In this document: positions 61,632 through 64,000 of the stretch, piece after piece
Layout: every line of letters starts with the position of its first letter
Position numbering within the stretch: position 1 is the first letter of the stretch
Notes under the pieces: model-generated
Told to the model about the DNA's origin: nothing
What the model saw: only the letters and a program-made list of their open reading frames with translations
Databases searched by the model: none
Made by a program: the position numbers and the translations under genes
Source: an uncultured Aquimarina sp.
GTDB taxonomy: Bacteria; Bacteroidota; Bacteroidia; Flavobacteriales; Flavobacteriaceae
Direction of reading: 5' to 3'
Length of the DNA stretch: 64,000 nucleotides
Assembly: GCA_947497175.1 (NCBI GenBank)
Contig: CANMFM010000001.1
Span: 434,001 to 498,000 of the forward strand

Positions 61632-64000
61632 ATGAAGAATACTTATCTCCTAGTGTTTTTTTTGTTTGTATTCAATAATTTAGAAATTCTTGGACAAAAG
61701 TATAGGTACACCACATATCAAGGAAAAGAGATTCCCTTTACAAAAGTGAATCGGGTGATTCAGGATACTCATGAGTACGTATGGCTTGCCACAGACCAGG
61801 GTTTATATCGTTTTGATGGGAGCCGGTTTCAGGATTATAATGCTTCACTACGAAGTCAATATATTAAAACCATAATTCCCTGGAAAAAAGATACCTTGCT
61901 TTTTGCTAATGATACCGGAGTTTTCAAACTTTTCTACGAAGAAAATTCCCCTAAAATCATCCCGCATATCACAATTAGTGAAATTAAAAACGGGATGAGT
62001 TATCCAGAAGAATTATTTACAGACTCTAAAGGTAGATTATGGATCGGACAATTAAATGGAGAGGTCTATAGACACGACAGAAATGAAATCAAAAAGGTGC
62101 CGTTTTCTTTAGCACTTAATCAAAGAATATCAAATATCTTTTTTGATGAAGATCAATTTGGCACCGTATGGGCTCTAATCCCAAAAGAAGGATTGTATTA
62201 TTTTGATCGGTTGTCAAATACTTTTGTAGCACTGGAAGGGTTTAGCGATATGTCACACTTTTATATAGATGGCAATCAGATAGTACTGGTAGGAGACTTG
62301 CGTATAATTAATGTTACAGTGAGTGAAGAGTATGCGATAATTAGCCAAAAGCAAATAGATAATTTAGGTTTGGATTTTTATTACATTACTAAAGATTTGT
62401 CTGGGACTTACTTTTTAGCTTCAGAGCAGGGAGTGTATAGATGTACTTCTGACCAAGAAAAATTGACAGAGATTTTTGGATCTAATGATCCTCATCGCGT
62501 AGAAAAACTTCCGTATACCTCGATTAACCATTTATATTTTTCTGAAGATCAGATTCGTCCAGGAGGAAAAATCTGGATAAGCACATCAAACGGATTAGGG
62601 TTTTTGTGGTCCAGTTATTTTCAAAGTGTATCGGGGATGTCTCACGATAATGTATTCAGTTTGAGTTCTGGACTCAATACTGAGGTTTTAATCTCCCAAA
62701 GTAATGTAACCAGCGTAAAAAACTTAGGTGCTCAAATCAGATTTGATCAAATTAATGATATCAATCAAGTTACATCAATCTCTTCAGGTACTGAAAATAT
62801 TTGGTATGGAACGGCCGATGGAAAAATCATTCGGTATAAAAATGACAATAAACGCATTGGTTATAATTTAAAAAATAGAGGGGGTGGCATATTTTATATG
62901 TTTGTCGATCACACAGGAGACAATTGGTTTTGTCAAGCACCAACAGATCGCCCTTTGATAGGGGTGGCCAAAATCAATGAAGATGGGCGAGTAACAATTT
63001 ATGATGAAGCAAATGGATTAAATAACCGAATTCTAGTAGTCAAAGAAGGACAACAATCAGAGCTTTATGCAGCAGGTATTGGACCAGAAACATATTTATA
63101 TAAATACAATCGTACTCGAGATCGTTTTGAAAATCAAAGTATTCCTTTCCCTTTTGAAGTAAGTAGCAATTTTGAAGTTCATGATATAGCTATTGATGAT
63201 AAAGGGATCGTATGGATGGCTACAACAGATGGGCTTATAAGGTATAGTGCAGAAAATGTTCAGCGTGTTGACCTGGGTGTGTATACAGAAAATGAAATCA
63301 GATCGATTTGTACAATCCCCGGAGGAAATTTATGGCTGGCAACAGATACTAATGGGCTGGTTTATTTAGATGCTCAAGGCAGTTATGTGTTTTTTGACGA
63401 AAAAAGCGGGACACCTTCAAAAGTGGCATCTTATCGTAGTATGATTATAGATGATACTCATCACCTCTGGGTGGGTACTGCAGAAGGTGCTGTCTATTCT
63501 TCTCAATCTAATCCCGAACCCTTACATACTAATACACCAATACTTGATGAAATAAGAATAAATGATGCAATCAAGAATATAGAAAATACTTCAATACAGT
63601 ATACCGAAACAGCATCGGTAACCTTAACCTTTGTTTCTATTACTTTTCCTGCAGATGATTTACAATATCGATATAAAATTGTTAAAAAAGAGGTGGAAAA
63701 GGATGAGAAAGATAAATCATTATGGTCGCTACCGCAAGATGATAACCATATCGAGCTGCAAGAACTCAAAAATGGCATCTATACATTACTGGTAAAGGCT
63801 CAAAAGCAAGGAGGCTATTCCTGGAGTGCTCCTTTAAAAATTGAATTAGAAGTTCAAAAAAAATGGCACCAAACACTTCTTGGAATATTAATATTCATAA
63901 CTCTTGGGATATCTATAGCCTGGTATGTTTTACGATTATGGATATTTAAAAAAACAAAGAATATAAAAGCGACACTTAGTCTCAAAGAAAAGGAGCTTAT
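61632..64000 (+). CDS. propeller sensor protein, 3' end outside the window
   Basis: About 789 residues are visible; the frame is open to the end. Signal peptide (TYLLVFFLFVFNNLEILGQ), two-component-regulator propeller repeats (NRVIQDTHEYVWLATDQGLYRFDG; DSKGRLWIGQLNGEVYRHD; DDKGIVWMATTDGLIRYS; DDTHHLWVGTAEGAVY), Y_Y_Y domain (about 640-735; TASVTLTFVSITFPADDLQYRYKIV, GIYTLLVKAQKQGGYSWS) and a membrane helix (LLGILIFITLGISIAWYVLRLWIF). The cut comes at the start of the cytoplasmic part (ATLSLKEKEL), so I cannot say whether it ends in a kinase, a LuxR-type HTH or a hybrid. The similar LytS sensor lies 2 kb away in the other direction. Confidence 0.88.
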   Translation, partial: MKNTYLLVFFLFVFNNLEILGQKYRYTTYQGKEIPFTKVNRVIQDTHEYVWLATDQGLYRFDGSRFQDYNASLRSQYIKTIIPWKKDTLLFANDTGVFKLFYEENSPKIIPHITISEIKNGMSYPEELFTDSKGRLWIGQLNGEVYRHDRNEIKKVPFSLALNQRISNIFFDEDQFGTVWALIPKEGLYYFDRLSNTFVALEGFSDMSHFYIDGNQIVLVGDLRIINVTVSEEYAIISQKQIDNLGLDFYYITKDLSGTYFLASEQGVYRCTSDQEKLTEIFGSNDPHRVEKLPYTSINHLYFSEDQIRPGGKIWISTSNGLGFLWSSYFQSVSGMSHDNVFSLSSGLNTEVLISQSNVTSVKNLGAQIRFDQINDINQVTSISSGTENIWYGTADGKIIRYKNDNKRIGYNLKNRGGGIFYMFVDHTGDNWFCQAPTDRPLIGVAKINEDGRVTIYDEANGLNNRILVVKEGQQSELYAAGIGPETYLYKYNRTRDRFENQSIPFPFEVSSNFEVHDIAIDDKGIVWMATTDGLIRYSAENVQRVDLGVYTENEIRSICTIPGGNLWLATDTNGLVYLDAQGSYVFFDEKSGTPSKVASYRSMIIDDTHHLWVGTAEGAVYSSQSNPEPLHTNTPILDEIRINDAIKNIENTSIQYTETASVTLTFVSITFPADDLQYRYKIVKKEVEKDEKDKSLWSLPQDDNHIELQELKNGIYTLLVKAQKQGGYSWSAPLKIELEVQKKWHQTLLGILIFITLGISIAWYVLRLWIFKKTKNIKATLSLKEKEL

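Overview
The window looks like a chromosome segment of a marine Flavobacteriaceae (Bacteroidota, Aquimarina-like). The DNA is AT-rich. Many lipoproteins carry a Cys-Ser-Asn/Asp-Asp type signal, one giant secreted protein ends in a type IX secretion sorting domain, there is a hybrid two-component regulator with a C-terminal AraC domain, and promoter -7 elements of the TAnnTTTG kind stand in front of several operons. The species assignment is inference.

Layout: (1) 1-1510: the 3' part of an unknown gene, a palindrome-rich stretch, then a 3' fragment of an initiator tRNA with its terminator. This looks like the right end of an element integrated in tRNA-fMet. (2) 1.7-9.2 kb: kelch-like, collagen-like and OmpA surface proteins, a TPR/histidine kinase/receiver/AraC hybrid regulator and a small orphan gene. 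(3) 9.3-26.7 kb: a polysaccharide/surface cluster with phosphomannose isomerase, GT2 and GT4 glycosyltransferases, a GT-C-like membrane protein, an exported Ig-like protein, a GH5-like glycosidase, a flippase, two STAS proteins, a TPR/beta-barrel outer membrane protein and a 1336-residue secreted protein. (4) 26.8-32.6 kb: a seven-gene operon on the minus strand with CheY-like receiver, H-NOX, PAS histidine kinase, FIST (NosP-type) sensor, second histidine kinase, HPt and a LytTR response regulator. (5) 32.8-43.8 kb: a seven-gene NIS hydroxamate siderophore operon. (6) 43.8-50.8 kb: its AraC regulator, TonB receptor, DUF4374 lipoprotein and PepSY membrane protein. (7) 50.8-64 kb: small unknown genes, a DUF5916 outer membrane protein, a second LytS/LytTR pair, an N-acetylmuramidase and the start of another propeller sensor.

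The most interesting system joins regions 3 and 4. Four promoters of the surface cluster, and a less regular one in front of the H-NOX/FIST operon itself, carry direct repeats spaced exactly 21 bp. In the first four the repeats lie exactly 28 bases upstream of a -7 element. The repeat resembles the known LytTR target. The inferred circuit is nitric oxide -> H-NOX and NosP -> kinases -> HPt/receivers -> LytTR regulator -> exopolysaccharide and surface protein genes. A second inferred regulon joins regions 5 and 6: the siderophore operon and the receptor promoter share a 29-bp upstream box and a 24-bp downstream box.
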